Below, piece after piece: positions 1 to 11,427 of a stretch of DNA of 64,000 bases. Numbering within the stretch: the stretch's first letter is position 1; the number at the start of each line of letters is the position of its first letter. Location of the stretch: NCBI RefSeq assembly GCF_002208095.1, contig NZ_CP017990.1, positions 1,488,001 through 1,552,000 of the forward strand, in the 5' to 3' direction. Below the pieces are notes generated by a model. The model saw nothing but the letters and a program-made list of their open reading frames with translations, ran no database searches and was not told the DNA's origin. The stretch comes from Enterobacter cloacae complex sp. ECNIH7 (lineage in GTDB: Bacteria; Pseudomonadota; Gammaproteobacteria; Enterobacterales; Enterobacteriaceae). The translations under genes and the position numbers were made by a program.

Positions 1-347
1 GTATGGCTGACATCGAGAAAAACATTAAAGAGCTGGCTGTTAAAGGCCGCGACGGCAAGCTGACCGTAGACGACCTGACCGGCGGTAACTTCACCATTAC
101 CAACGGCGGCGTATTCGGCTCGCTGATGTCTACCCCGATCATTAACCCGCCGCAGAGCGCGATCCTGGGTATGCATGCCATTAAAGATCGCCCTATGGCG
201 GTAGACGGTAAAGTTGAGATCCTGCCAATGATGTACCTGGCGCTCTCTTACGATCACCGCCTGATCGACGGCCGCGAGTCCGTGGGCTTCCTGGTCGCGA
301 TTAAAGAGCTGCTGGAAGATCCAACCCGTCTGCTGCTGGACGTCTAG
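1..347 (+). CDS. sucB: Dihydrolipoyllysine succinyltransferase (E2 of 2-oxoglutarate dehydrogenase), C-terminal part
   Basis: Only the last ~114 codons are inside the window; the gene enters from the left edge. The fragment is the catalytic acyltransferase domain, which moves the succinyl group from the lipoyl arm to CoA in the TCA cycle. The active-site signature DHRLIDGRE, with the catalytic His and the following DG, is visible near residues 80-88 of the fragment. The terminal LLLDV matches the usual SucB end, so the 3' end is intact. It is followed after 83 bp by sucC, as in the sucABCD operon. Confidence 0.97.
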   Translation, partial: MADIEKNIKELAVKGRDGKLTVDDLTGGNFTITNGGVFGSLMSTPIINPPQSAILGMHAIKDRPMAVDGKVEILPMMYLALSYDHRLIDGRESVGFLVAIKELLEDPTRLLLDV

Positions 348-430
348 TTTTGCAGTCTTGCCCGGCGGCGTATGGCTGCCGGGCCAATAAAAGCACGACC
401 TAACGATTACCTGAAGGATGGATAGAACAC

Positions 431-1597
431 ATGAACTTACATGAATATCAGGCCAAACAGCTGTTTGCCCGGTATGGCTTACCGGCTCCGGTGGGTTATG
501 CCTGTACTACCCCGCGTGAAGCAGAAGAAGCCGCATCTAAAATCGGTTCCGGCCCTTGGGTAGTTAAGTGTCAGGTTCACGCTGGTGGCCGTGGTAAAGC
601 GGGCGGTGTGAAGGTTGTTAAGAGCAAAGAAGAGATTCGTGCGTTTGCTGAACATTGGCTCGGCAAGCGTCTGGTAACGTACCAGACAGATGCGAACGGC
701 CAGCCGGTTAACCAGATCCTGGTTGAAGCGGCGACCGACATCGCAAAAGAACTGTACCTGGGCGCGGTTGTTGACCGTAGCTCCCGTCGCGTGGTGTTCA
801 TGGCGTCTACCGAAGGCGGCGTGGAAATCGAAAAAGTGGCGGAAGAAACCCCGCACCTGATCCACAAAGTGGCAATCGATCCGCTGGCGGGCCCAATGCC
901 TTATCAGGGTCGCGAGCTGGCGTTCAAACTGGGCCTGGAAGGCAAGCTGGTTCAGCAGTTCACCAAGATTTTCATGGGTCTGGCGAACATCTTCCTGGAG
1001 CGCGACCTGGCGCTGATCGAGATCAACCCGCTGGTGATCACCACTCAGGGCGACCTGATCTGCCTCGACGGCAAGCTGGGCGCTGACGGCAACGCGCTGT
1101 TCCGCCAGTCGGATCTGCGCGAAATGCGCGACCAGTCTCAGGAAGATCCGCGTGAAGCACAGGCTGCACAGTGGGAGCTGAACTACGTGGCGCTGGACGG
1201 CAACATCGGCTGCATGGTTAACGGTGCGGGCCTGGCAATGGGCACCATGGACATCGTTAAGCTGCACGGCGGTGAGCCAGCAAACTTCCTCGACGTAGGC
1301 GGTGGCGCAACCAAAGAGCGCGTAACCGAAGCGTTCAAAATCATTCTCTCTGACGACAACGTGAAGGCCGTTCTGGTTAACATCTTCGGCGGCATCGTTC
1401 GTTGCGACCTGATCGCCGACGGTATCATCGGTGCGGTAGAAGAAGTGGGTGTTAACGTTCCGGTGGTTGTACGTCTGGAAGGTAACAACGCTGAACTCGG
1501 CGCGAAAAAACTGGCTGACAGCGGCCTGAATATTATTGCAGCGAAAAGTCTGACGGATGCAGCTCAGCAGGTTGTTGCCGCAGTGGAGGGGAAATAA
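431..1597 (+). CDS. sucC: Succinyl-CoA synthetase beta subunit
   Basis: The product has 388 residues, the standard SucC length. It has an N-terminal ATP-grasp domain ([16 protein letters not shown] start; nucleotide-binding stretch [12 protein letters not shown] near residues 54-65) and a C-terminal CoA-ligase domain ([25 protein letters not shown]). With SucD it converts succinyl-CoA, ADP and Pi to succinate, CoA and ATP. The ATG follows a purine-rich stretch (GAAGGATGGA). Its TAA shares one base with the sucD ATG, so the two subunits are probably translationally coupled. Confidence 0.98.
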   Translation: MNLHEYQAKQLFARYGLPAPVGYACTTPREAEEAASKIGSGPWVVKCQVHAGGRGKAGGVKVVKSKEEIRAFAEHWLGKRLVTYQTDANGQPVNQILVEAATDIAKELYLGAVVDRSSRRVVFMASTEGGVEIEKVAEETPHLIHKVAIDPLAGPMPYQGRELAFKLGLEGKLVQQFTKIFMGLANIFLERDLALIEINPLVITTQGDLICLDGKLGADGNALFRQSDLREMRDQSQEDPREAQAAQWELNYVALDGNIGCMVNGAGLAMGTMDIVKLHGGEPANFLDVGGGATKERVTEAFKIILSDDNVKAVLVNIFGGIVRCDLIADGIIGAVEEVGVNVPVVVRLEGNNAELGAKKLADSGLNIIAAKSLTDAAQQVVAAVEGK

Positions 1598-2466
1598 TGT
1601 CAGTTTTAATTAATAAAGATACCAAGGTTATCTGCCAGGGCTTCACCGGTAGCCAGGGGACTTTCCACTCCGAACAGGCGATTGCCTACGGCACGCAGAT
1701 GGTTGGCGGCGTAACGCCAGGTAAAGGCGGTACCACGCACCTGGGCCTGCCGGTATTCAACACCGTGCGTGAAGCCGTAGAAGCGACGGGCGCAACCGCG
1801 ACCGTGATCTACGTTCCGGCACCGTTCTGCAAAGACTCCATTCTGGAAGCGATCGACGCAGGCATCAAACTGATCATCACTATTACTGAAGGCATCCCGA
1901 CGCTGGATATGCTGACCGTGAAGGTGAAGCTGGATGAAGCAGGCGTGCGCATGATCGGCCCGAACTGCCCTGGCGTTATCACCCCGGGCGAGTGCAAAAT
2001 CGGCATCATGCCGGGCCACATTCACAAGCCGGGTAAAGTGGGCATCGTGTCCCGTTCCGGTACGCTGACCTATGAAGCCGTTAAGCAGACCACCGATTAC
2101 GGCTTCGGCCAGTCCACCTGCGTGGGCATCGGCGGTGACCCGATCCCGGGCTCTAACTTCATCGACATCCTGAAGCTGTTCCAGGAAGATCCACAGACCG
2201 AAGCGATCGTGATGATCGGTGAGATCGGTGGTAGCGCGGAAGAAGAAGCCGCTGCTTACATCAAAGAACACGTGACCAAGCCAGTTGTCGGTTACATCGC
2301 GGGTGTGACTGCGCCAAAAGGCAAGCGTATGGGTCACGCGGGCGCGATCATCGCCGGCGGTAAAGGTACGGCTGATGAGAAATTCGCAGCGCTGGAAGCA
2401 GCAGGCGTGAAGACCGTTCGCAGCCTGGCGGATATCGGCGAAGCACTGAAATCCATCATTAAGTAA
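1597..2466 (+). CDS. sucD: Succinyl-CoA synthetase alpha subunit
   Basis: The product has 289 residues, as in E. coli. An N-terminal Rossmann CoA-binding domain ([15 protein letters not shown], residues ~15-29) is followed by the ligase domain carrying the phosphorylated histidine in [12 protein letters not shown] (near residue 246). The alpha subunit carries the phospho-His intermediate between CoA release and ADP phosphorylation. The start overlaps the sucC stop by one base, and the gene is the last of the suc operon before a hairpin terminator. Confidence 0.98.
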   Translation: MSVLINKDTKVICQGFTGSQGTFHSEQAIAYGTQMVGGVTPGKGGTTHLGLPVFNTVREAVEATGATATVIYVPAPFCKDSILEAIDAGIKLIITITEGIPTLDMLTVKVKLDEAGVRMIGPNCPGVITPGECKIGIMPGHIHKPGKVGIVSRSGTLTYEAVKQTTDYGFGQSTCVGIGGDPIPGSNFIDILKLFQEDPQTEAIVMIGEIGGSAEEEAAAYIKEHVTKPVVGYIAGVTAPKGKRMGHAGAIIAGGKGTADEKFAALEAAGVKTVRSLADIGEALKSIIK

Positions 2467-2527
2467 GTCCTCTCTGCTCCCCGAAAGGGGGGCGTTGAAG
2501 TATAAAAATGTCCGTTTCGACATGGTT

Positions 2528-2553
2528 GGCCGCTGTAAAGCGGCCTTTTTTAT
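2528..2553 (+). terminator. Rho-independent terminator of the suc operon
   Basis: GGCCGC-TGTAAA-GCGGCC is followed by TTTTTT. It lies between the convergent sucD and mngR ends and partly overlaps the mngR stop codon. Confidence 0.85.
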
Positions 2554-3266
2554 TGCCTGCGTCTGGCGACTAGCGTGAACTTGTAATCGTCGGTATTGAA
2601 CACGTTGCGGCTGTATTCAAATACCCGTCCGTCCTTCAGAAACCCGCGGGAGACTTTTTCCAGGATCGGCTTTGCCGGATCGAGCGACAGTGCGGCGATC
2701 GCCTCCTCTGACGGCATGATCGGCACCAGCTCCTGTTCGCTGCGATCGATAACCAGCTTTTTGATCTGCTCAACGTAGTGGTATTTCGAATTCTCCATCA
2801 CTTCCCAGGTGAGGTCGGGGAACATGGCCAGCGGCATCCACGTTTCTTCCAGATTTACCGGTTTTTGTTTGATAAAGCGGACGCGTTTGACGTGCCAGAC
2901 CTTATCGTCATGAGAGAGATTCAGCTTTTCGGCAAGTTTTGCATCGGCTTTCAGCACTTCGAAAATGCTTACCTCACTGTGGGTATCCACGTTCCGGTCG
3001 GCCAGTTTTTCGTAAAACCCGGTGAGCTGGTAAATGTCGTAATTGACGCGCTCTTCTTTTACGTAGGTGCCGCTGCCCTGAATGCTCTCGACGATCTGCT
3101 CTTCCGTAAGCAGCTTCAGCGCCTGTCTCACCGTAACGCGACTCACGTTGAATGCCTCCTGAAGGCTGGATTCCGTCGGTAACGCATCGCCAGGCTTTAA
3201 CTCTCCCGCGCTGATTTTTTCGCGAAGCGCATCGGCTATTTGCCGGTACATCGGTTTGTTACCCAT
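2550..3266 (-). CDS. mngR: GntR-family transcriptional repressor of mannosylglycerate genes
   Basis: The product has 238 residues. The N-terminal winged helix of the GntR/HutC family is clear (MYRQIADALREKISAGELKPGDALPTE region, then VSRVTVRQALKLL, residues ~5-60). It is followed by a UTRA effector-binding domain ending in NTDDYKFTLVARRR. The ATG at 3266 is chosen because MGNKPMYRQIAD matches the MngR N-terminus and a GAAAGGCAG ribosome site lies just upstream; an earlier in-frame ATG adds 15 unlikely residues. It is divergent from mngAB, which it is expected to repress until 2-O-alpha-mannosyl-D-glycerate is present. Confidence 0.94.
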   Translation of the reverse strand: MGNKPMYRQIADALREKISAGELKPGDALPTESSLQEAFNVSRVTVRQALKLLTEEQIVESIQGSGTYVKEERVNYDIYQLTGFYEKLADRNVDTHSEVSIFEVLKADAKLAEKLNLSHDDKVWHVKRVRFIKQKPVNLEETWMPLAMFPDLTWEVMENSKYHYVEQIKKLVIDRSEQELVPIMPSEEAIAALSLDPAKPILEKVSRGFLKDGRVFEYSRNVFNTDDYKFTLVARRRQ

Positions 3267-3314
3267 CGAATCTGCCTTTCTAATACCTTTGCATGGAATT
3301 ATGCCTCTCACTTA

Positions 3315-3348
3315 AAATTTGTAAATAATACAACTTAAATACAAATTT
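3315..3348. promoter_or_regulatory. Inverted repeat, candidate MngR operator
   Basis: AAATTTGTA and TACAAATTT form exact 9-base arms separated by 16 bases in the AT-rich mngR/mngA divergent spacer. Placement suggests control of both transcription units. Assignment to MngR is inference. Confidence 0.5.
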
Positions 3349-3436
3349 GCATTGTTAGTGAAAATGATCACATAAATGTATTGTGTGACCTGCCACAATT
3401 GCCGCCAGACAATAACAACTTAAGTGTGAGGATCTT

Positions 3437-5353
3437 ATGAACCTGACGACTCTGACCCACACCAGTGCTGTCTGCTTGCAGGCGCACTATGCCAGCCGTG
3501 ATGAGGCCATTCGCCAGCTTACAATGCGGCTGGTGGCGCTGGGCAAAATTACAGATGGCGATGCATTTTTGGCGGAGGTCTACCGTCGCGAATCGCAGGG
3601 GCCAACCGCCCTGGGTGAAGGGCTGGCTGTCCCGCATGGTAAATCGAGCGCGGTGAACGAAGCGGCTTTTGCGGTTGCTACGCTGTGCGAACCGCTGGAT
3701 TGGGAGGGGGTGGACGGCCCTGAAAAGGTTGAGATGATCGTCCTGCTGGCCATCCCGCCAGCTGAAGCGGGATCCACGCATATCCAGGTGCTGACGGCGC
3801 TGACGTCTCGCCTTGCCGATGATGTCCTCCGGGAACGCGTTATGGCTGCAGAGACGGCAGAGGATCTGCTTGATGCGCTGAACGGTGTCTCGCAGGAAGA
3901 CGAGGCTGATACGCGGGTGAATGCACCAACCGTCGTCTGTGTAACCGCCTGTCCGGCGGGGATCGCGCATACCTATATGGCCGCAGAGTACCTGGAAAAA
4001 GCGGGACGTAAGCTCGGCGTCAACGTGGTGGTCGAAAAGCAGGGGGCGAACGGTATTGAAGGGCGCATTACTGCCCAGCAGTTGCTGGAGGCGAAAGCGT
4101 GTATTTTTGCCGCAGAAGTGGCGATCAAAGAGAGTGAGCGCTTTCAGGGGATCCCCGCCATTTCCGTGCCCGTTGCGGAACCCCTGCGCCATGCTGAAGC
4201 GTTGATTGAACGCGCGCTGGCGCTAAAGCCTTCTACCGATGCGCGCCATGCGCAGGTCGATACCGAAACGAAAAAGCGCGTTAAAACTGAACTCAAGCAG
4301 GCGCTTCTCAGCGGCATCTCTTTTGCGGTGCCGCTGATCGTCGCCGGCGGTACGGTGCTGGCCGTATCGGTACTGCTGGCGCAAATCCTTGGCCTGCAGC
4401 ACCTGTTTGACCAGGAAAACTCGTGGCTTTGGATGTACCGCAAGCTTGGCGGCGGCATGCTCGGCATTTTGATGGTGCCTGTCCTGTCGGCCTACACCGC
4501 CTACTCGCTGGCGGATAAACCTGCGCTGACGCCGGGCTTTGCGGCCGGTCTTGCTGCCAACATGATCGGCTCCGGTTTTCTCGGCGCTATCGTCGGCGGG
4601 CTGATCGCGGGCTATCTGATGCGCTGGGTGAAAAGCCACATCCGGCTCCGTAGCCGCTACAACGGCTTTCTGACTTTTTATCTCTATCCGGTGATTGGCG
4701 TGCTGGGCGCGGGCAGCCTGATGCTGTTTGTGATTGGCGAACCGGTGGCCTGGCTCAATAACACGCTCACCGTCTGGCTTAACGGTCTCTCCGGCGCGAA
4801 TGCGCTGCTTCTGGGGGCGATCCTCGGGTTTATGTGCTCATTCGATTTGGGTGGCCCGGTCAACAAAGCCTCTTACGCGTTCTGCCTGGGGGCGATGGCG
4901 AACGGGGTATACGGTCCCTATGCGATCTTTGCCTCCGTCAAAATGGTCTCAGCCTTTACCGTCACGGCGTCAACGATGCTGGCACCGAAGCTGTTTAAGT
5001 CGTTTGAAATTGAAACCGGTAAATCGACCTGGCTGCTCGGCCTCGCGGGCATTACCGAAGGGGCGATTCCGATGGCGATAGAAGATCCGCTTCGCGTTAT
5101 TGGCTCATTTGTACTCGGATCCATGATGACAGGCGCGGCTGTCGGTGCGATGGGAATCGGGTTGTCTACGCCGGGGGCCGGGATTTTCTCTCTCTTTTTA
5201 CTTCACGATGCCGGGTTGGGCGGTGTAGTTGCGGCGGCGGGCTGGTTTGGCGCGGCGCTGGTGGGGACCGCTATCTCCACCTTTGTTCTGCTGCTCTGGC
5301 GACGCCAGGCGGTTAAAAATGGCAACTACGTCATTGAAGACGCCATACCGTAA
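3437..5353 (+). CDS. mngA: PTS 2-O-alpha-mannosyl-D-glycerate transporter, EIIABC
   Basis: The product has 638 residues in the fused order EIIA-EIIB-EIIC of the fructose/mannitol PTS family. The EIIA active His lies in GLAVPHGKSS (near residue 64). EIIB carries the phospho-cysteine in VVCVTACPAGIAHTYM (near residue 172). EIIC (from about residue 285) is strongly hydrophobic with many membrane segments. It imports and phosphorylates mannosylglycerate. The ATG follows GTGAGGATCTT. mngB starts 24 bp downstream, so the two are co-transcribed and divergent from mngR. Confidence 0.95.
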   Translation: MNLTTLTHTSAVCLQAHYASRDEAIRQLTMRLVALGKITDGDAFLAEVYRRESQGPTALGEGLAVPHGKSSAVNEAAFAVATLCEPLDWEGVDGPEKVEMIVLLAIPPAEAGSTHIQVLTALTSRLADDVLRERVMAAETAEDLLDALNGVSQEDEADTRVNAPTVVCVTACPAGIAHTYMAAEYLEKAGRKLGVNVVVEKQGANGIEGRITAQQLLEAKACIFAAEVAIKESERFQGIPAISVPVAEPLRHAEALIERALALKPSTDARHAQVDTETKKRVKTELKQALLSGISFAVPLIVAGGTVLAVSVLLAQILGLQHLFDQENSWLWMYRKLGGGMLGILMVPVLSAYTAYSLADKPALTPGFAAGLAANMIGSGFLGAIVGGLIAGYLMRWVKSHIRLRSRYNGFLTFYLYPVIGVLGAGSLMLFVIGEPVAWLNNTLTVWLNGLSGANALLLGAILGFMCSFDLGGPVNKASYAFCLGAMANGVYGPYAIFASVKMVSAFTVTASTMLAPKLFKSFEIETGKSTWLLGLAGITEGAIPMAIEDPLRVIGSFVLGSMMTGAAVGAMGIGLSTPGAGIFSLFLLHDAGLGGVVAAAGWFGAALVGTAISTFVLLLWRRQAVKNGNYVIEDAIP

Positions 5354-5377
5354 AACCTCACAAAACAGGAAACGAAG

Positions 5378-8008
5378 ATGAAAGCTGTATCTCGCGTTCA
5401 TATCACGCCGCATATGCACTGGGACCGTGAGTGGTACTTCACCACTGAAGAGTCGCGTATTCTTCTGGTCAATAATATGGAAGAGATCCTGACCCGTCTG
5501 GAGCAGGATGATGAGTACAAATACTACGTCCTCGATGGACAGACGGCGGTGCTGGAGGATTATTTTGCCGTTGTGCCCGAAAACCGCTCTCGCGTGAAGG
5601 CGCTTGTCGAACGTGGAAAACTGATTATCGGCCCCTGGTATACCCAGACCGATACCACGATTGTGAGCGGCGAGTCGATTGTCCGCAACCTGATGTACGG
5701 CATCCGGGATTGTATGGCCTTCGGCGAGCCGATGAAAATCGGTTATCTCCCGGATTCGTTTGGCATGTCCTGCCAGCTTCCGCATATCTATAACGGGTTT
5801 GGCATTACCCGCACGATGTTCTGGCGCGGCTGTTCTGAACGCCACGGGACCGATAAAACCGAATTTCTCTGGCAGAGCCAGGACGGCAGTGAGGTCACGG
5901 CACAGGTGCTGCCGCTGGGCTACGCGATTGGTAAGTACTTACCGGAGGACGAAGCGGGGCTGCGAAAACGGCTCGACAGCTATTTTGAGGTTCTGGAAAA
6001 GGCGTCCGTCACCAAAGCGATTTTGCTGCCCAACGGCCACGACCAGATGCCGCTGCAGCAGAACATTTTCGCGGTGATGGATAAGCTTCGTGAAATCTAT
6101 CCCCAGCGTCAATTCGTGATGAGTCGGTTCGAAGAGGTCTTTGAATATATCGACGCGCACCGCGATGAACTGGCGACGCTAAAAGGGGAGTTTATCGACG
6201 GGAGATACATGCGCGTTCACCGGACCATCGGCTCCACGCGCATGGATATCAAAATCGCCCATGCGCGTATTGAGAACAAAATTGTCAATATCCTTGAGCC
6301 GCTGGCGACGCTTGCCTGGACGCTGGGCTTCGACTACCACCACGGCCTGCTGGAGAAGATGTGGAAAGAGATCCTCAAAAACCACGCTCACGACAGCATC
6401 GGCTGCTGCTGCAGCGACAAGGTGCATCGCGAGATTGTCTCCCGCTTTGAACTGGCTGAGGACATGGCAGATAACCTGGCGCGTTTCTTTATGCGCAAGA
6501 TTGTCGACAACATGCCGCAAAGCGACGCCGATAAGCTGGTGATGTTCAACCTGATGCCCTGGCCGCGTGAAGAGGTGATGAACACCACGATTCGACTGCG
6601 CGCCAGCCAGTTCCGTCTGCGGGATGACAAAGGCAATGAGATCCCGTATTTCATTCGCAGCGCGCGCGAGCTAGACCCGGGCCTCATTGACCGGCAGATT
6701 GTTCACTACGGCAATTACGAACCGTTTATGGAGTTTGATATTCAGCTCAGCCAGATACTGCCGGCGATGGGCTACCGTACGCTGTTTATCGAACCTAACG
6801 TGGCCGGGAAGGTGCTCTCTCCGGGGGTAAATACCGCATCCTTACTTGAAAACGCCTTCTGGCAGATTGACTTAAATGACGACGGTACGCTGCGCCTGCG
6901 CGACAAAGAAACCGGGCTTGTTTATGACCGCGTGCTGGAAATCGAAGAGAGCTCGGATGATGGCGATGAATACGACTACTCACCTTCGCGGGAAGAGTGG
7001 AGACTCACTTCCACGCAGGGCGAGCATGAATTTGAGATTACGCATGAAGGCTGGCAGAGCAGGGCTGTTATCCGCCATCGAATAGCCGTTCCGGCGAACC
7101 TGGCCGAACGCGCGGCGCGCCAGCGAAACGGCTATCTCGACGCTGAATTTGAGATTACGCTAAGCCATAACAGCAGACGCATTGACGTGGCAGTGTGCCT
7201 GGATAATCAGGCCAACGACCACCGCGTTCGCGTGCTGATCCCAACGCCGTTTATGACAGAGGAAGTGTTAGCGGATACGCAGTTTAGCTCGATCACTCGC
7301 CCGGTGCAGGACGCGGCGATGGAAAACTGGCGGGAGGAGGGGTGGAAAGAAGCGCCGGTTCCCGTCTGGAATTTACTTAACTACGCCGTATTGCAGGAAA
7401 AACGAAACGGGCTTGCGCTATTTACCGAGGGGCTGCGTGAATTTGAAGTCGTGGGCGATGAACAAAAAGCATTTGCTCTGACCTTGCTGCGCGGCGTGGG
7501 GGTACTCGGCAAAGAAGATCTGCTCCTGCGCCCCGGCAGACCATCCGGTATCAAAATGCCGGTCCCGGACTCTCAGGTGCGTGGTTCGCTAAGCTGTCGC
7601 TTTAGCCTCTTCAGCTTCAGCGGCTCGCCGGAAAACGCGGGTGTCGCGCAGCAGGCTCAATCGTGGTTAACGCCGGTGCAGTGTTATAACAAGATCCCCT
7701 GGGATGCAATGAAGCTGAATCGCGCGTCGTTGACCACGCCGGAAAGTTACAGCCTGTTAGCGCTTTCGCCAACGGGATGCGTACTCAGTGCGATCAAAAA
7801 AGCGGAAGATCGCGATGAGCTCATTCTTCGTCTGTTCAACCCTTCGCAGTCCAGAGCATGTGACGCGACGCTAGCCGTCAATCCGGGGGTGAAGCGGTGC
7901 TGCGAAACGGACATGAATGAACGGCTGAAGGACCACGGTGAAGACGAAGGCATTGTCGGGGCGTTCAAACCGGGACAGTCGCGAACCTTTAGCCTTCTTC
8001 TTGCCTGA
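5378..8008 (+). CDS. mngB: Alpha-mannosidase, mannosyl-6-phosphoglycerate hydrolase (GH38)
   Basis: The product has 876 residues, typical for MngB. GH38 signatures are visible: the zinc site [10 protein letters not shown] at the N-terminus, the nucleophile Asp in [14 protein letters not shown] (about residue 126), and a helical three-bundle domain followed by a C-terminal beta domain. It cleaves the phosphorylated sugar delivered by MngA to mannose-6-phosphate and glycerate. An AACAGGAAACG ribosome site precedes the ATG. No signal peptide is seen, as expected for a cytoplasmic enzyme working behind a PTS. Confidence 0.95.
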   Translation: MKAVSRVHITPHMHWDREWYFTTEESRILLVNNMEEILTRLEQDDEYKYYVLDGQTAVLEDYFAVVPENRSRVKALVERGKLIIGPWYTQTDTTIVSGESIVRNLMYGIRDCMAFGEPMKIGYLPDSFGMSCQLPHIYNGFGITRTMFWRGCSERHGTDKTEFLWQSQDGSEVTAQVLPLGYAIGKYLPEDEAGLRKRLDSYFEVLEKASVTKAILLPNGHDQMPLQQNIFAVMDKLREIYPQRQFVMSRFEEVFEYIDAHRDELATLKGEFIDGRYMRVHRTIGSTRMDIKIAHARIENKIVNILEPLATLAWTLGFDYHHGLLEKMWKEILKNHAHDSIGCCCSDKVHREIVSRFELAEDMADNLARFFMRKIVDNMPQSDADKLVMFNLMPWPREEVMNTTIRLRASQFRLRDDKGNEIPYFIRSARELDPGLIDRQIVHYGNYEPFMEFDIQLSQILPAMGYRTLFIEPNVAGKVLSPGVNTASLLENAFWQIDLNDDGTLRLRDKETGLVYDRVLEIEESSDDGDEYDYSPSREEWRLTSTQGEHEFEITHEGWQSRAVIRHRIAVPANLAERAARQRNGYLDAEFEITLSHNSRRIDVAVCLDNQANDHRVRVLIPTPFMTEEVLADTQFSSITRPVQDAAMENWREEGWKEAPVPVWNLLNYAVLQEKRNGLALFTEGLREFEVVGDEQKAFALTLLRGVGVLGKEDLLLRPGRPSGIKMPVPDSQVRGSLSCRFSLFSFSGSPENAGVAQQAQSWLTPVQCYNKIPWDAMKLNRASLTTPESYSLLALSPTGCVLSAIKKAEDRDELILRLFNPSQSRACDATLAVNPGVKRCCETDMNERLKDHGEDEGIVGAFKPGQSRTFSLLLA

Positions 8009-8027
8009 GAACCGCTGATATCATTAA

Positions 8028-8056
8028 AAGGCTGCACTGTTTGCGGCCTTTTTCAT
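8028..8056 (+). terminator. Terminator after mngB
   Basis: AAGGCTGC and GCGGCCTT form a stem (one G-U pair) around ACTGTTT and are followed by a T run. It begins about 20 bp after the mngB stop. Confidence 0.75.
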
Positions 8057-8686
8057 TAATAGTCACTCCGCGGTGTTAAGTTAGGGGGGGATAAAAGTAA
8101 AATAAATGTAATTACGAAGGGTTGCATAAATGCCATGGAAAAATAACCCGGCCTGACTATGCTTTATTGTTTGCCGCGCATCGAAATGAGGCTTTTGTTT
8201 CGCGTTAATTAAAATCACTTCTGTTTATATTTTTTTTCGTCTTCGATAACCAATCACATCTTTACATGCACATATCATTAACATGGTTTTTACCATTCTT
8301 ACCACGATTAAACATAGTTAACATCAAGGTTTGTTTTTGATTTAAATCAAAGTTTAATCCTTGGAAAAAGGTGTCGAAAAGCGCTAAATTGTCCCCGATC
8401 AAAATGGCCGAAAAGTGGTAATTTTGCTATAAATTGATCGCCGTCGAAAAACGTAAATGTGATTCAATAAAAACCTGTTTATTGTAAGGGTTTTGCAGCG
8501 TATTATATTTGCGGTATCAATTTGAGTTTTTTATTAACGTATTTGTAACCTCACGTCATCGTTTTTATCCTCCTTCAGGGTAATAACGACGACAAGGATG
8601 CGAATAATTTGTATTGGGGCATGCGTGTGGATCTCTCTCTCTGACGGGGTTCACTCTCGGAGTCTTCATGCGATGAGCAAGGAGTC
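8057..8686 (+). promoter_or_regulatory. Long upstream control region of cydABX
   Basis: About 630 bp contains no convincing gene. It is AT-rich and contains repeated TTAACAT-type elements resembling ArcA-P sites, plus a perfect FNR box annotated separately. E. coli cydA also has a long multi-promoter leader controlled by ArcA and FNR. Individual start sites cannot be assigned by eye. A seven-base G run sits near 8084. Confidence 0.6.
8337..8350. promoter_or_regulatory. FNR binding site upstream of cydA
   Basis: TTGATTTAAATCAA is an exact match to the FNR consensus TTGAT-N4-ATCAA and is perfectly palindromic. FNR is known to tune cydAB in enterobacteria. Confidence 0.8.
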
Positions 8687-8689
8687 ATG

Positions 8690-10258
8690 ATGTTAGATAT
8701 AGTCGAACTGTCGCGCTTACAGTTTGCCTTGACCGCGATGTACCACTTCCTGTTTGTGCCGCTGACGCTCGGTATGGCGTTCCTGCTGGCCATTATGGAA
8801 ACGGTATACGTTCTCTCCGGCAAACAGATTTATAAAGATATGACCAAGTTCTGGGGCAAGTTGTTTGGTATCAACTTCGCGCTGGGCGTGGCAACCGGTT
8901 TGACCATGGAGTTCCAGTTCGGGACTAACTGGTCTTACTATTCCCACTATGTAGGGGATATCTTCGGTGCGCCGCTGGCCATTGAAGGTCTGATGGCATT
9001 CTTCCTCGAATCCACCTTTGTAGGTCTGTTCTTCTTCGGTTGGGACCGTCTGGGTAAAGTCCAGCATATGGCGGTAACCTGGCTGGTGGCATTAGGTTCG
9101 AACCTGTCCGCGCTGTGGATCCTGGTGGCGAATGGCTGGATGCAGAACCCTATCGCGTCTGATTTCAACTTCGAAACCATGCGTATGGAGATGGTCAGCT
9201 TTGCCGAGCTGGTCCTGAACCCGGTGGCACAGGTTAAATTCGTTCACACCGTCGCCTCTGGCTACGTGTGCGGTGCGATGTTTGTACTGGGCATCAGCTC
9301 TTACTACATGCTGCGCGGTCGTGACTTCGCGTTTGCTAAGCGCTCCTTTGCTATCGCTGCAAGCTTCGGTATGGCAGCAATCCTCTCTGTTATCGTTCTG
9401 GGTGATGAATCCGGTTACGAAATGGGTGACGTGCAGAAAACCAAACTGGCTGCCATCGAAGCCGAATGGGAAACCCAACCGGCGCCTGCTGCCTTTACGC
9501 TGTTCGGCATTCCCGATCAGGACGCGCAGGAAAACCGCTTCGCCATTCAGATCCCTTATGCGCTGGGTATCATCGCCACCCGTTCTGTTGATAAGCAGGT
9601 GACCGGTCTGAAAGAGCTGATGGTTCAGCACGAAGAGCGTATCCGTAACGGTATGAAAGCCTACTCGCTGCTGGAACAGCTGCGTGCCGGTTCTACCGAC
9701 CAGGCCGTTCGCGACCAGTTCAACAACGTGAAGAAAGATCTGGGTTACGGTTTGCTGCTGAAGCGTTATACCCCGAACGTTTCTGATGCGACAGAAGCGC
9801 AGATCCAGATGGCAACCAAAGACTCGATTCCACGCGTTGCGCCACTGTACTTCGCATTCCGTATCATGGTGGGCTGCGGCATCATCATGCTGCTGATCAT
9901 TGCGGCGTCCTTCTGGTCCGTGATTCGCAACCGCATCGGCGAGAAAAAATGGCTGCTGCGTACCGCGCTGTACGGTATTCCACTGCCGTGGATCGCTATC
10001 GAATCCGGCTGGTTTGTTGCGGAGTACGGCCGTCAGCCATGGGCGATTGGTGAGGTACTGCCAACGGCGGTAGCGAACTCGTCCCTGACAGCGGGCGACC
10101 TGATCTTCTCCATGCTGCTGATCTGTGGTCTGTACACCCTGTTCCTGGTGGCTGAACTGTTCCTGATGTTCAAGTTCGCGCGCCTTGGCCCAAGCAGCCT
10201 GAAAACCGGTCGCTATCACTACGAGCAGTCCACCGCGACTACTCAGCCGGCACGCTAA
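8690..10258 (+). CDS. cydA: Cytochrome bd-I ubiquinol oxidase subunit I
   Basis: The product has 522 residues and carries the haem ligands of the family: His19 (TAMYHFLF), the His in [12 protein letters not shown] (about 186) and the Met in FRIMVGCG (about 393). The periplasmic Q-loop with quinol-binding residues lies in the central region. It oxidises ubiquinol and reduces oxygen to water in the inner membrane at low oxygen. Two ATGs are adjacent (8687 and 8690). The second is preferred because it gives five bases to the AAGGAG site and matches the usual N-terminus MLDIVELSR. Confidence 0.97.
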   Translation: MLDIVELSRLQFALTAMYHFLFVPLTLGMAFLLAIMETVYVLSGKQIYKDMTKFWGKLFGINFALGVATGLTMEFQFGTNWSYYSHYVGDIFGAPLAIEGLMAFFLESTFVGLFFFGWDRLGKVQHMAVTWLVALGSNLSALWILVANGWMQNPIASDFNFETMRMEMVSFAELVLNPVAQVKFVHTVASGYVCGAMFVLGISSYYMLRGRDFAFAKRSFAIAASFGMAAILSVIVLGDESGYEMGDVQKTKLAAIEAEWETQPAPAAFTLFGIPDQDAQENRFAIQIPYALGIIATRSVDKQVTGLKELMVQHEERIRNGMKAYSLLEQLRAGSTDQAVRDQFNNVKKDLGYGLLLKRYTPNVSDATEAQIQMATKDSIPRVAPLYFAFRIMVGCGIIMLLIIAASFWSVIRNRIGEKKWLLRTALYGIPLPWIAIESGWFVAEYGRQPWAIGEVLPTAVANSSLTAGDLIFSMLLICGLYTLFLVAELFLMFKFARLGPSSLKTGRYHYEQSTATTQPAR

Positions 10259-10273
10259 GACAGGAGTCATCAA

Positions 10274-11413
10274 ATGATCGATTATGAAGTATTGCGTTTT
10301 ATCTGGTGGCTGTTGATCGGCGTTCTGCTGATCGGTTTCGCCGTCACGGATGGTTTCGACATGGGGGTGGGGATGCTCACCCGTTTCCTCGGTCGTAATG
10401 ACACTGAGCGTCGAATCATGATCAACTCCATCGCCCCTCACTGGGACGGTAACCAGGTGTGGCTGATCACCGCTGGCGGCGCGCTGTTCGCTGCCTGGCC
10501 GATGGTCTACGCGGCTGCGTTCTCCGGCTTCTACGTGGCGATGATTCTGGTGCTGGCCTCTTTATTCTTCCGTCCGGTCGGTTTCGACTACCGTTCCAAG
10601 ATTGAAGACACCCGCTGGCGCAACATGTGGGACTGGGGCATCTTCATCGGTAGCTTCGTTCCACCGCTGGTGATCGGCGTGGCGTTCGGTAACCTGCTGC
10701 AGGGCGTACCGTTCCACCTGGACGAATACATGCGTCTTTACTACACCGGTAACTTCTTCCAGCTGCTGAATCCGTTTGGTCTGCTGGCCGGCGTGGTGAG
10801 CGTGGCGATGATCATCACTCAGGGCGCAACCTATCTGCAAATGCGTACGGTTGGTGAACTGCACCTGCGTTCTCGCGCGACGGCTCAGGTCGCTGCGCTG
10901 GTCACGCTGGTCTGCTTTGCACTGGCCGGTGTGTGGGTGGTGTACGGCATTGATGGCTACGTAGTGACGTCTGCAATCAACCATACTGCGCCGTCTAATC
11001 CGCTGACCAAAGAAGTGGCGCGTCAGGCAGGTGCATGGCTGGTGAACTTTAACAATACCCCTGCGCTGTGGGCTATCCCGGCTCTGGGCGTATTGCTGCC
11101 GCTGCTGACCGTGTTGACGTCTCGTCTGGAGAAAGGCGCTCTGGCGTTCGTGTTCTCATCACTGACCCTGGCGTGCATCATCCTGACATCGGGTATCGCG
11201 ATGTTCCCATTCGTCATGCCATCCAGCACCATGCTGAATGCTAGCCTGACCATGTGGGACGCAACGTCCAGCCATATGACGCTGAACCTGATGACGTATG
11301 TTGCTTGCGTGTTCGTTCCGATTGTTCTGGCTTACACCATCTGGTGTTACTGGAAAATGTTCGGTCGTATCACTAAAGAACATATCGAAAGCAACACCCA
11401 CTCTATGTACTAA
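10274..11413 (+). CDS. cydB: Cytochrome bd-I ubiquinol oxidase subunit II
   Basis: The product has 379 residues, the usual CydB length, with about nine hydrophobic membrane segments. The N-terminus MIDYEVLRFIWWLLIGVLL is typical, followed by FAVTDGFDMGVG. It forms the structural heterodimer with CydA. A CAGGAG ribosome site lies upstream of the ATG, 15 bp after the cydA stop. It is second in the cydABX-ybgE operon. Confidence 0.97.
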   Translation: MIDYEVLRFIWWLLIGVLLIGFAVTDGFDMGVGMLTRFLGRNDTERRIMINSIAPHWDGNQVWLITAGGALFAAWPMVYAAAFSGFYVAMILVLASLFFRPVGFDYRSKIEDTRWRNMWDWGIFIGSFVPPLVIGVAFGNLLQGVPFHLDEYMRLYYTGNFFQLLNPFGLLAGVVSVAMIITQGATYLQMRTVGELHLRSRATAQVAALVTLVCFALAGVWVVYGIDGYVVTSAINHTAPSNPLTKEVARQAGAWLVNFNNTPALWAIPALGVLLPLLTVLTSRLEKGALAFVFSSLTLACIILTSGIAMFPFVMPSSTMLNASLTMWDATSSHMTLNLMTYVACVFVPIVLAYTIWCYWKMFGRITKEHIESNTHSMY

Positions 11414-11427
11414 GTAAGGAGCTGAAT